NCBI GenBank assembly: GCA_031550525.1
Contig: JAVBON010000012.1
Location: 1 to 64,000, forward strand
Reading direction: 5' to 3'
Source: WRHT01 sp031550525
GTDB taxonomy: Bacteria > Desulfobacterota > Desulfovibrionia > Desulfovibrionales > Desulfovibrionaceae
Length of the DNA: 64,000 nt
Part shown: piece after piece, positions 57,310-64,000 of the stretch
Layout: every line of letters starts with the position of its first letter
Numbering within the stretch: the stretch's first letter is position 1
Notes under the pieces: generated by a model
The model's database searches: none
Told to the model about the DNA's origin: nothing
What the model saw: only the letters and a program-made list of their open reading frames with translations
Translations under genes and position numbers: made by a program

Positions 57310-59904
57310 ATGCGGAAAGAAGTTTTTGATATAACCGGCATGACCTGCTCGGCCTGTTCCGCGCGGGTGCAAAAGGCGGTATCCGGCCTTGCGGGCGTGA
57401 TGGATGTGAGCGTAAACCTGCTTAAAAACAGCATGCAGGTGGCTTTTGACGGTGGGCAGACGTCTACCGGCGCAATAGCGCAAGCGGTGGAAAAAGCCGG
57501 CTACGGCGCAAGCCCGCGCGCGGCCAAGGCCAACGCTACTGAAGGCCAGAGGCCCGACATGGTGGTGCTGGAGCTTAAAGAGATGAAACGGCGGCTTTGG
57601 GTGTCTTTCGCTTTTACCCTGCCGCTTTTTTATATATCCATGGGGCATATGTTGGGCCTGCCTTTGCCTGGTTTTCTTCTGGGCCCGGAAAATGCTCTGG
57701 CTTATGCCTTTACGCAGTTTCTGCTCACTGTGCCGGTAATTTTCATAAACTTCAAATACTACAGGGTGGGTTTTAAAACGCTGTTTTCCGGCGCGCCCAA
57801 CATGGATTCGCTAATTGCCATAGGTTCTGGCGCGGCGGCGGTTTTCGGCGTTTACGCCATATACCGTATAGGCTTTGCCTTGGGACGCGGAGATATGGCG
57901 GCAGTACACAATTTTGCCATGAATTTGTACTTTGAATCGGCGGCCATGATTCTTACCCTCATCACCATGGGTAAGTTTCTGGAGGCAAGAGCCAAGGGCA
58001 AAACCTCCGACGCTATTGCCAAGCTGGTTAATCTGGCCCCCAAAACCGCCACCGTGCTGCGCGACGGGCGTGAAGAAACAATCGCATCGGCAGATGTGCG
58101 CCCGGATGACCTTTTGGTGGTAAAAGCAGGTGAAAGCATACCAGTTGATGGGGTTATAACGGAAGGCGAAGCTTTTATAGACGAATCAGCCCTTACCGGC
58201 GAGAGCATTCCGGCTGAGAAACAGGCCGGGGATAAAGTGACCGGCGCAACCATAAACAAATCCGGCCACTTTATCATGCGGGCCACCCGCGTTGGCGACG
58301 ACACCACCTTGGCGCAAATTGTGCGGCTGGTGGACGAGGCTACTTCATCCAAAGCCCCCATAGCGAGGCTGGCCGATAAAATAAGCGGCATTTTCGTGCC
58401 TGTGGTTATTACCATAGCCGTGGCCGCAACCTCCATTTGGCTTGCGCGCGGGGCCGGGCTGGAGTTCGCGCTTTCCATAGGCATTTCGGTACTGGTGGTT
58501 TCCTGCCCCTGCGCTTTGGGGTTGGCAACTCCCACTGCCATAATGGTAGGCACGGGGCGGGGCGCGGCTTTCGGTATTCTGGTCAAATCGGCCGAGGCCA
58601 TTGAGCTTGCGCAGGCCGTGGATACCGTTGTTCTGGACAAAACCGGCACAGTTACTGAGGGCAGGCCGGAAGTTACGGATATTGCTCCGGCCCGGGGAGT
58701 ATCCAGGCAGGAATTGCTTGTTGCCGCCGCGTCTTTGGAGAAACTCTCCGAGCACCCGTTGGGCGGCGCTATTGTGCGTCAGGCGGAGCAGCAAGGCTTG
58801 GCCCTGGAAAAAGTAAGCAATTTTATACAAACGCCGGGGCAGGGCATAAGTGGGGTTATTTCCGGCCGCGCCTGCCTCGCGGGCAACAGCAGGCTTATGT
58901 TGGCCAAAGGCGTGGAATTGGAGCCGGACCTTGCCTCCAAAGCCGCCGCCTTGGGCGATGAAGGTAAAACAGTCCTTTACTTTGCCCGCGAAAATTCCGC
59001 CCTGGGCATTATTGCCGTGGCCGATGCCATAAAGCCCACCAGCAGGCAGGCCGTGGCCGAGTTGGAAGCTATGGGCCTGCAAGTTATAATGCTTACGGGC
59101 GATAACGCCAAAACGGCGGAATCCGTGCGGCGTGAGGCCGGAATAAGCACGGTGCTGGCCGAGGTGCTGCCGCAGGATAAAGAGCGGGAAATACGCAAAT
59201 TGCAGGAGCAGGGCAAAAAAGTGGCCATGGTGGGCGACGGCATAAACGACGCCCCGGCCCTGGCCAGGGCCGATGTGGGCGTTGCCATTGGCGCGGGTAC
59301 GGATATTGCCATAGAATCCGCCGATATTGTATTAATGAAAAGCGACCTTTTGGACGCGGTTGGGGCCATACGCCTTAGCCGGGCGGTAATGCGCAACATA
59401 CGGCAAAACCTTTTCTGGGCCTTCTTTTACAACTGTGTCGGCATACCGGTGGCTGCCGGCGCGTTTTACGGCCTTTGGGGCCTTACCCTCAACCCTATGA
59501 TTGCCGCTGCCGCCATGAGTTTCAGCTCGGTCAGCGTGGTTTCCAACGCGCTCAGGCTCAAATTTTTCAACCCCGTCGGCGCTGCAAGCGCAGCCAAGCA
59601 GGCGGGGGAAGCCGCAAGCAATTCCGAATGGGAGCGAAAAACCGCTAACGATAATGACGCGAAAAATGTAAATAACCCTATAAGGAGTAATATTATGAAA
59701 AAAAGCATACGTATTGACGGCATGAACTGCGGCCACTGCACCAGCTCTGTGGAAAAAGCCCTGCGCGGCGTGGCGGGCGTAAAAGACGTAAGCGTGGATC
59801 TTGGCGCCAAAACAGCTACGGTCAATGCCGAAGAAAAAGTATCGCCCGATGCGCTCTCCGCCGCCGTTACCGGCGCGGGTTTCACGGTGGTGAGCATTCA
59901 ATAG
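57310..59904 (+). CDS. copA: Copper-exporting P1B-1 ATPase CopA with C-terminal CopZ-like HMA domain
   Basis: An 864-residue Cu(I) ATPase: an N-terminal HMA domain (GMTCSACSARV, CxxC about 12-15), eight membrane helices, TGES actuator motif, CPC metal site (399-401, VVSCPCALGLATPT), DKTGT (Asp 443), SEHPLGG and GDGINDAPAL. After the normal end of CopA (about residue 765) comes a linker rich in Asn/Asp/Lys and a second HMA domain (GMNCGHCTSSV) at residues 796-864. This domain carries its own strong start signal, so the gene looks like a copA-copZ fusion. The ATG at 57310 has GAGG five bases before it. Confidence 0.93.
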   Translation: MRKEVFDITGMTCSACSARVQKAVSGLAGVMDVSVNLLKNSMQVAFDGGQTSTGAIAQAVEKAGYGASPRAAKANATEGQRPDMVVLELKEMKRRLWVSFAFTLPLFYISMGHMLGLPLPGFLLGPENALAYAFTQFLLTVPVIFINFKYYRVGFKTLFSGAPNMDSLIAIGSGAAAVFGVYAIYRIGFALGRGDMAAVHNFAMNLYFESAAMILTLITMGKFLEARAKGKTSDAIAKLVNLAPKTATVLRDGREETIASADVRPDDLLVVKAGESIPVDGVITEGEAFIDESALTGESIPAEKQAGDKVTGATINKSGHFIMRATRVGDDTTLAQIVRLVDEATSSKAPIARLADKISGIFVPVVITIAVAATSIWLARGAGLEFALSIGISVLVVSCPCALGLATPTAIMVGTGRGAAFGILVKSAEAIELAQAVDTVVLDKTGTVTEGRPEVTDIAPARGVSRQELLVAAASLEKLSEHPLGGAIVRQAEQQGLALEKVSNFIQTPGQGISGVISGRACLAGNSRLMLAKGVELEPDLASKAAALGDEGKTVLYFARENSALGIIAVADAIKPTSRQAVAELEAMGLQVIMLTGDNAKTAESVRREAGISTVLAEVLPQDKEREIRKLQEQGKKVAMVGDGINDAPALARADVGVAIGAGTDIAIESADIVLMKSDLLDAVGAIRLSRAVMRNIRQNLFWAFFYNCVGIPVAAGAFYGLWGLTLNPMIAAAAMSFSSVSVVSNALRLKFFNPVGAASAAKQAGEAASNSEWERKTANDNDAKNVNNPIRSNIMKKSIRIDGMNCGHCTSSVEKALRGVAGVKDVSVDLGAKTATVNAEEKVSPDALSAAVTGAGFTVVSIQ
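59695..59904 (+). CDS. copZ: CopZ-like copper chaperone, possible internal product of copA
   Basis: In frame inside copA, an ATG at 59695 is preceded by AAGGAG seven bases upstream, the classical position of a ribosome binding site. It would give a free 69-residue HMA protein (MKKSIRIDGMNCGHCTSSVE...), the exact size and sequence type of CopZ copper chaperones. The preceding 25 codons (SNSEWERKTANDNDAKNVNN...) look like translated intergenic DNA. Either both products are made, or loss of the copA stop codon fused two genes. Confidence 0.65.
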   Translation: MKKSIRIDGMNCGHCTSSVEKALRGVAGVKDVSVDLGAKTATVNAEEKVSPDALSAAVTGAGFTVVSIQ

Positions 59905-59950
59905 CGGCTTTACAGGCCGGAGGCGGCTTTGCTGCCCCGATTATATTCCT

Positions 59951-59986
59951 GAAAGCGGTCCGGCTTGCCGGGCCGCTTTCATTATG
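59951..59986 (+). terminator. Terminator after copA
   Basis: GAAAGCGG-CCGGC...GCCGG-CCGCTTTC forms a strong stem (59951-59980, with one internal T-G pair), followed by ATTAT. Confidence 0.65.
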
Positions 59987-60224
59987 GCTTCAGCCGGTTG
60001 GGCTGGCGATTTGAAAGGGATGCCAAACCGTACATTTTATCGAATGTTATAATGTGGAGGTCTTCGTGGGATCGTACGGGGATGTTTAGGTTTTATAATG
60101 TCCGTTTCTCTTAAAGGTTTATAACGCGTCTGATAATAATTACCCCACAATTACTATTGGGGTATGTACTAAAGCTGTGCGGCCTCACCGCAAGCAAAGT
60201 ATGTAGCTATTATCGGAGGTGGAA

Positions 60225-60509
60225 ATGCCGTTTTCGCATTATTCATATTCGTCTTTACCAGCAAAAATCTGCCCTGATTGCGGGCGCGGCCAAGCGCGGC
60301 GCGTTAAATGCGTGGTGTTCGCCTTGCTTACTATTATTATCGGGGCTTTTTTGGGGGGCTTTTGTGTAACGATCATGTTGGCAAACATGGTCTTATCAAG
60401 CATACGGCGTCCGGCTTTTATGCGGGTTGCGCCTGAAGGCGAGGCTTTTTTGGCTGGTAAACATGCCGCAACGTCATTTATCGCCAACGGAGAGAAGGCG
60501 CTGTTTTAA
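60225..60509 (+). CDS. Small membrane protein with N-terminal CxxC
   Basis: A 94-residue protein. A CPDCGRGQ motif (residues 16-23) that could bind zinc or form a disulfide is followed by one membrane segment (about 30-58, CVVFALLTIIIGAFLGGFCVTIMLAN) and a short soluble tail. CGGAGG precedes the ATG at 60225. I recognise no family. The preceding 240 bp (59985-60224) hold only a weak hairpin, TACCCC...GGGGTA (60141-60164), and probably its promoter. Confidence 0.55.
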   Translation: MPFSHYSYSSLPAKICPDCGRGQARRVKCVVFALLTIIIGAFLGGFCVTIMLANMVLSSIRRPAFMRVAPEGEAFLAGKHAATSFIANGEKALF

Positions 60510-60560
60510 GATAATGGGCTCGGCGCATTAAGCGCGTAAACTCAGTCCAAACTTTTTTAA

Positions 60561-60607
60561 ATCCGTGCCGCGTAGTTTTTTGCAAAACTGCGCGGCACGG
60601 ATCTTTT
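60561..60607 (+). terminator. Terminator after the small membrane protein
   Basis: ATCCGTGCCGCG and CGCGGCACGGAT flank an inner AGTTTT/AAAACT stem (60561-60602), followed by a T run. The remaining 60608-60789 DNA is AT-rich and holds the MCP promoter; no FliA-type promoter with correct spacing was found. Confidence 0.8.
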
Positions 60608-60789
60608 TGAATATTTTAATTTTTTTTATCCGTTAAAGTGTTTTTTGTAATTAGTGATCGATAAATAAAGTACAATATAGTGACTTAACGTATTTAACGT
60701 GTTAGATTCTAAAATCCGCATTTAGGCTTTGGATATTCTAACTCACTTACTTTATGAGTTAACTTCAAATGATTACAGGTGATTCAATT

Positions 60790-63204
60790 ATGACAACCAA
60801 ATTGAAAATAATTTCTGGTTTTTCCACGCTGATTATCCTCATGTGCCTGCTAGCTGGTTTTGGATATAATACGTTGGGAGAGTCTTCATCTGGTTTTTTG
60901 GACTACCGGCGGCTGGCTCGGTTTAACGTGCTTATGAGCAATATGAACTCGTCCATGAACGATGCGGTGGGCGATTTGTACCAGTACATTTCAGGCAGAA
61001 ACCCCGATGCTGTAAAACATGCCGTTGAAAATATCGATGCAATAGATGCTATGCTAAAAGAATCGGCTGACTACGTGCAAGCCGAAGACGGGCGCAAGCT
61101 TTTGGCTGAGATTACGCTCCAGTCCGGCAATTTGCATAAACTTGTAGGCGTGGTGGCAGAAAACATTGAAGGTATCGCCTTGCTTTATACAGATAAAGCC
61201 CAGCCGCTTGCCCGCAACATAGGCGGCAAAGCGATGGCCTTTGCCAAGATGGCGCGGGAGCGCGGTAATATTAACGATGTAGTTAATGTAGCTGAATTGT
61301 TGGAGAAATGGTCAGGCGCCAGATCCAGCCTCAGCCGTTTTTCCGAGTCGCGCAGCCAGGCTGACGCCAAGCGTTGCAAAGAAACATTGGACACTGTTTT
61401 CCAGCCGTTGGAAAAAATGAAAACAACCTCGCAAGCGCCGGCCGCTATTGAGCATTATACGGAAATATTTAATGCTTTCACAGAGATGCAGTCGTATGTA
61501 GACGACATGCAGCGCCGCAGCAAGATGTTGGAAGACAACCTTACACAAATTAAAGTTACCATAGACGTCATGTCCAAAACCATCAAAGAGTTGGATGGCA
61601 ACGTTGATAACGCAGCGCGCGTACGCGCCGAGTCCAATATGAAGTCCAACGAATTGGCTCAAAAGGTTATGCTGGGCATAAGCGCGGCCGGTTTGGTTAT
61701 AGGCCTGTTGCTGGCTCTGTTCATTATTGTTGGTCTGGTGCGCGTGCTTAAAGATCTGGCCCAGTTTGCCGGGGCCATCGCTTCGGGAGACTTTGAATAT
61801 AACGTCAAAACGCGGGAGAAAGGCGAAATCGGCATTATGGTTGCGGCCATGCGCAATATACCTGCCGTGTTAAAGGGTGTGCTGGCCGACTACACAGTTC
61901 TGGCCGATGAAATAGGTAATGGCAAGCTTGGCGTGCAAGGCGACGTAAGCAAGTTTAAGGGCGGCTTCGCCACGCTTATGAGCGGCACCAACAGCATTAT
62001 TAAAAGCTTCCGTACCATTATAGACAACATTCCCTCACCCGTGGTTATGCTTGGGGCCGACCTTAAGGCTAACTACATCAATACCGTGGCCATAGAGCTT
62101 GCCGGGGCAGACTACCAAGGCAAGACCTGCAAACAACTTTTCGCGCGTGAAGACTTTGGTTCTGAAAAAGACGCCCTGCAAGTGGCTGTTAACACCAAAC
62201 GCCGCGCCGCCGCCGAAACCAAAGCCAGCCCGCAGGGGCGGGAAATGGAAATAAGCTACACCGCCATACCCATGCTGGATGAAAAGGGCGGCCTTAAAGC
62301 GGTTTTACAGCTTATTACCGACCTTACCGACATCAAGAGAACCCAGCGCACCATTATGAATGTAGCTGAGCGCGCTTCGGAAATTTCCAACCGCGTGGCC
62401 GCCGCTTCCGAAGAGCTTTCGGCACAGGTGGAGGAAGTTTCGCGCGGCTCCGAAATGCAGCGCGAGCGCGTTGAATCCACAGCCAGCGCCATGACGGAAA
62501 TGAACTCCACCGTGCTTGAGGTTGCCCGTAGCGCGGGCCAAGCCTCGGAACAAAGCGATGTGACGCGCCAAAAGGCTGAAGGCGGGGCAAGCCTGGTGAA
62601 CCAGGTTGTCAATACCATGGCCTCCGTTAACTCCGTGGCCAAGACCATGCAAAACAATATGCTGGAGTTGGGGGGCCAGGTGGAAAGCGTGGGCAGCATA
62701 ATGAACGTGATTTCAGACATAGCCGATCAGACCAACCTGCTGGCTCTTAACGCCGCCATTGAGGCGGCCCGCGCCGGAGAATCCGGGCGCGGCATTGCGG
62801 TGGTGGCCGACGAGGTGCGCAAGCTGGCGGAAAAAACCATGACCGCCACTTTGGAGGTAGGCAACAGCATAACCGCTATTCAAACCTCCGCCCGCAAAAA
62901 TATAGAGGAAATGGAAAACGCCGTGCATGGGGTGGAAGAAGCCACCGGGCTTGCCAACTCTTCCGGTGCTGCCCTTAGTGAAATCGTGCAACTGGCTGGG
63001 GACAGTTCCAGCGTTGTAACCTCCATTGCCACGGCTGCCGAGGAGCAAAGCGCCACCTCGGAGGAAATAAGCCATGCGGTGGAAGAAATAAACCGCATAG
63101 TTGGCGAAACCTCCGAAGGCATGGTGCAATCGGCCGCGGCTGTTCAGGAGCTTTCGCGCATGGCGCAGGAGTTGAACAGCGTTATGGAAGAACTGCGGGC
63201 ATAG
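60790..63204 (+). CDS. Methyl-accepting chemotaxis protein with PAS domain
   Basis: An 804-residue MCP: TM1 (about 9-28), an extracytoplasmic helical domain (about 30-295), TM2 (about 297-320), HAMP (about 320-375), a PAS domain (about 415-515, IDNIPSPVVMLGADLKANYI, KAVLQLITDLTDIK) and the long signalling coiled coil with the conserved hairpin tip DQTNLLALNAAIEAARAGESGRGIAVVADEVRKLAEKT. There is no C-terminal CheR-binding pentapeptide. AGGTGA lies eight bases before the ATG at 60790. A close paralogue begins 394 bp downstream. Confidence 0.95.
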   Translation: MTTKLKIISGFSTLIILMCLLAGFGYNTLGESSSGFLDYRRLARFNVLMSNMNSSMNDAVGDLYQYISGRNPDAVKHAVENIDAIDAMLKESADYVQAEDGRKLLAEITLQSGNLHKLVGVVAENIEGIALLYTDKAQPLARNIGGKAMAFAKMARERGNINDVVNVAELLEKWSGARSSLSRFSESRSQADAKRCKETLDTVFQPLEKMKTTSQAPAAIEHYTEIFNAFTEMQSYVDDMQRRSKMLEDNLTQIKVTIDVMSKTIKELDGNVDNAARVRAESNMKSNELAQKVMLGISAAGLVIGLLLALFIIVGLVRVLKDLAQFAGAIASGDFEYNVKTREKGEIGIMVAAMRNIPAVLKGVLADYTVLADEIGNGKLGVQGDVSKFKGGFATLMSGTNSIIKSFRTIIDNIPSPVVMLGADLKANYINTVAIELAGADYQGKTCKQLFAREDFGSEKDALQVAVNTKRRAAAETKASPQGREMEISYTAIPMLDEKGGLKAVLQLITDLTDIKRTQRTIMNVAERASEISNRVAAASEELSAQVEEVSRGSEMQRERVESTASAMTEMNSTVLEVARSAGQASEQSDVTRQKAEGGASLVNQVVNTMASVNSVAKTMQNNMLELGGQVESVGSIMNVISDIADQTNLLALNAAIEAARAGESGRGIAVVADEVRKLAEKTMTATLEVGNSITAIQTSARKNIEEMENAVHGVEEATGLANSSGAALSEIVQLAGDSSSVVTSIATAAEEQSATSEEISHAVEEINRIVGETSEGMVQSAAAVQELSRMAQELNSVMEELRA

Positions 63205-63222
63205 CAAAATCAGCCTGTAAAA

Positions 63223-63273
63223 AATGTGAACAAAGGGCGGTACCGCTAAGCGGTACCGCCCTTTGTTCACATT
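63223..63273. terminator. Perfect 25-bp palindrome after the first MCP gene
   Basis: AATGTGAACAAAGGGCGGTA... (63223-63247) is repeated as its exact complement at 63249-63273, leaving almost no loop. It lies 19 bp after the MCP stop, so it probably ends transcription despite lacking a T tract. The 63274-63597 gap shows nothing else but the promoter region of the next gene. Confidence 0.6.
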
Positions 63274-63597
63274 GCATCCGCATACCACACCATTCTCCGC
63301 CACTCATGCCGGTTTATGCTATTCATAACCAGCGCCACTTCAAAGGTTGCCCTTTTACCGCTGGCTGTTATGCCAGTTTTTGCTGCATAGTGCGCGAATG
63401 ACGCAATTTTTTTAAGATAATATTGTTGTGTAAATTAAAATGCTTTTTCCCATAAATGGCTGGTATAAAGAAAACATGCCATTGCTTTAATATTTCCGGC
63501 ATGTTATTTTTTACTTTCTTCCATGGATTTGTTATGTTATATACTTTTATTTATTTAATTTGGGAACTTAAAAAGTTCGACTATAGGTGGTTATATT

Positions 63598-64000
63598 ATG
63601 ACAACAAAGCTAAAAATTATTTTTGGTTTTTCTTCTCTTATAATTTTTATGTGTGTGCTGGCTGGTTTTGGGTTTATGAAACTGGGCGAGTCTTCATCTG
63701 GCTTTTTGGACTACCGGCGGCTGGCTCGGCTTAACGTGCTTATGAGCAATATGAACTCGGTCATGAACGATACGGTAGGTGACTTGTATCAGTATATTTC
63801 AACCCGAGGGCCTGAAAATTTTAAACAAGCCACCAAAAATATTGATGAAATAGACGCCATGATCAAACAATCCGGCGACTACCTCCAAACGGAAAGCGGC
63901 AGAAAGCTTATGGCGGAAATTACCGTACAGTCTGGCAATTTGCGCAAACTCGTAGGGGTGGTTGGAGTTAACATTGAGGACTTGGCCTCGCTTTATACAG
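63598..64000 (+). CDS. Second methyl-accepting chemotaxis protein, 5' part (cut by window end)
   Basis: From the ATG at 63598 (AGGTGG upstream) the frame is open to the window end, 134 codons. It reads MTTKLKIIFGFSSLIIFMC and continues closely parallel to the upstream MCP: same TM1 and the same SSSGFLDYRRLARLNVLMSN block, then diverging (STRGPENFKQATKNIDEIDA). It is a tandem duplicate of the 60790 gene with the same kind of periplasmic sensor. Confidence 0.9.
   Translation, partial: MTTKLKIIFGFSSLIIFMCVLAGFGFMKLGESSSGFLDYRRLARLNVLMSNMNSVMNDTVGDLYQYISTRGPENFKQATKNIDEIDAMIKQSGDYLQTESGRKLMAEITVQSGNLRKLVGVVGVNIEDLASLYT

Noticed and set aside
60608..60789. FliA (sigma-28) promoter for the first MCP
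   Set aside because: TAAA and CGATAA elements occur but are separated by 21 bp, not the usual 15.
63456..63734. 92-codon plus-strand frame at the window end
   Set aside because: Wrong frame over the second MCP gene; the true frame from 63598 is open to the end and matches the first MCP.
1..64000. CRISPR array
   Set aside because: No series of regularly spaced direct repeats and no cas genes were seen.

Overview
The window is chromosomal DNA from a Gram-negative anaerobe, most likely a member of the Desulfovibrionaceae (Desulfovibrio/Bilophila/Mailhella-like). This is an inference from gene content and order, not a phylogeny. The clues are an ArsR-methyltransferase regulator next to ahcY, ndk-proC-pyk order, a DsrE-family protein, a HesB-like selenoprotein, two methyl-accepting chemotaxis proteins, motA-motB, and a P1B-ATPase cluster resembling ferrosome genes.

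Layout. 1-460: the end of an rRNA operon (5S rRNA) with two terminators. 474-8040: an amidohydrolase, a DinB-like protein, a large MBL-GAF-HD-GYP protein, a DsrE-family protein, a lipoprotein esterase, an orphan phage-tail-like beta-helix protein and the SRP RNA (ffs). 8213-12190: a membrane metallophosphoesterase and a metNIQ methionine transporter. 12394-16640: a cluster with a small membrane protein, a P1B-type ATPase carrying an SCA motif and an HMA-like protein, behind Fur-like sites, plus a Crp/Fnr regulator. I read this as a ferrosome (fez) locus. 16816-24140: uvrA, a DUF554 protein, a selenocysteine-containing HesB/IscA-like protein (in-frame UGA plus a SECIS-like hairpin), prmA, an endonuclease III relative, and a flavodoxin-hutX operon behind a near-perfect Fur-like palindrome. 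24283-32250: cell-envelope genes (envC-like, ctp, divergent polysaccharide deacetylase), then ndk-proC and pyk-HD. 32386-39070: a zinc-ribbon protein, mutL, a hydroxyacid dehydrogenase, a YhaM-like nuclease, tmk and a LUD protein. 39241-44230: an undecaprenyl-phosphate sugar transferase with miaA, divergent from sahR-ahcY. 44554-52830: a CHASE4 hybrid kinase, an HTH gene between ~115-bp inverted repeats, an M18 aminopeptidase, motAB and a phosphodiester glycosidase. 53076-64000: metF, GNAT and TPR proteins, tRNA-Gly(CCC), a BspA-LRR membrane protein, an HxlR regulator divergent from copA (with an in-frame copZ-like 3' end), and tandem MCP genes, the second cut by the window end.

Three themes connect genes. 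(1) Iron: the fez-like cluster and the flavodoxin-hutX operon both carry Fur-like sites, which suggests an iron-starvation programme of storage, heme use and replacement of ferredoxin by flavodoxin. (2) The methionine/SAM cycle: sahR-ahcY and metF share a candidate operator, and metNIQ imports methionine. (3) Small repeats: two related families of ~150-bp MITE-like elements lie between genes. Several copies abut exactly the stop codons of flanking genes, at CTA/CTAG sequence.
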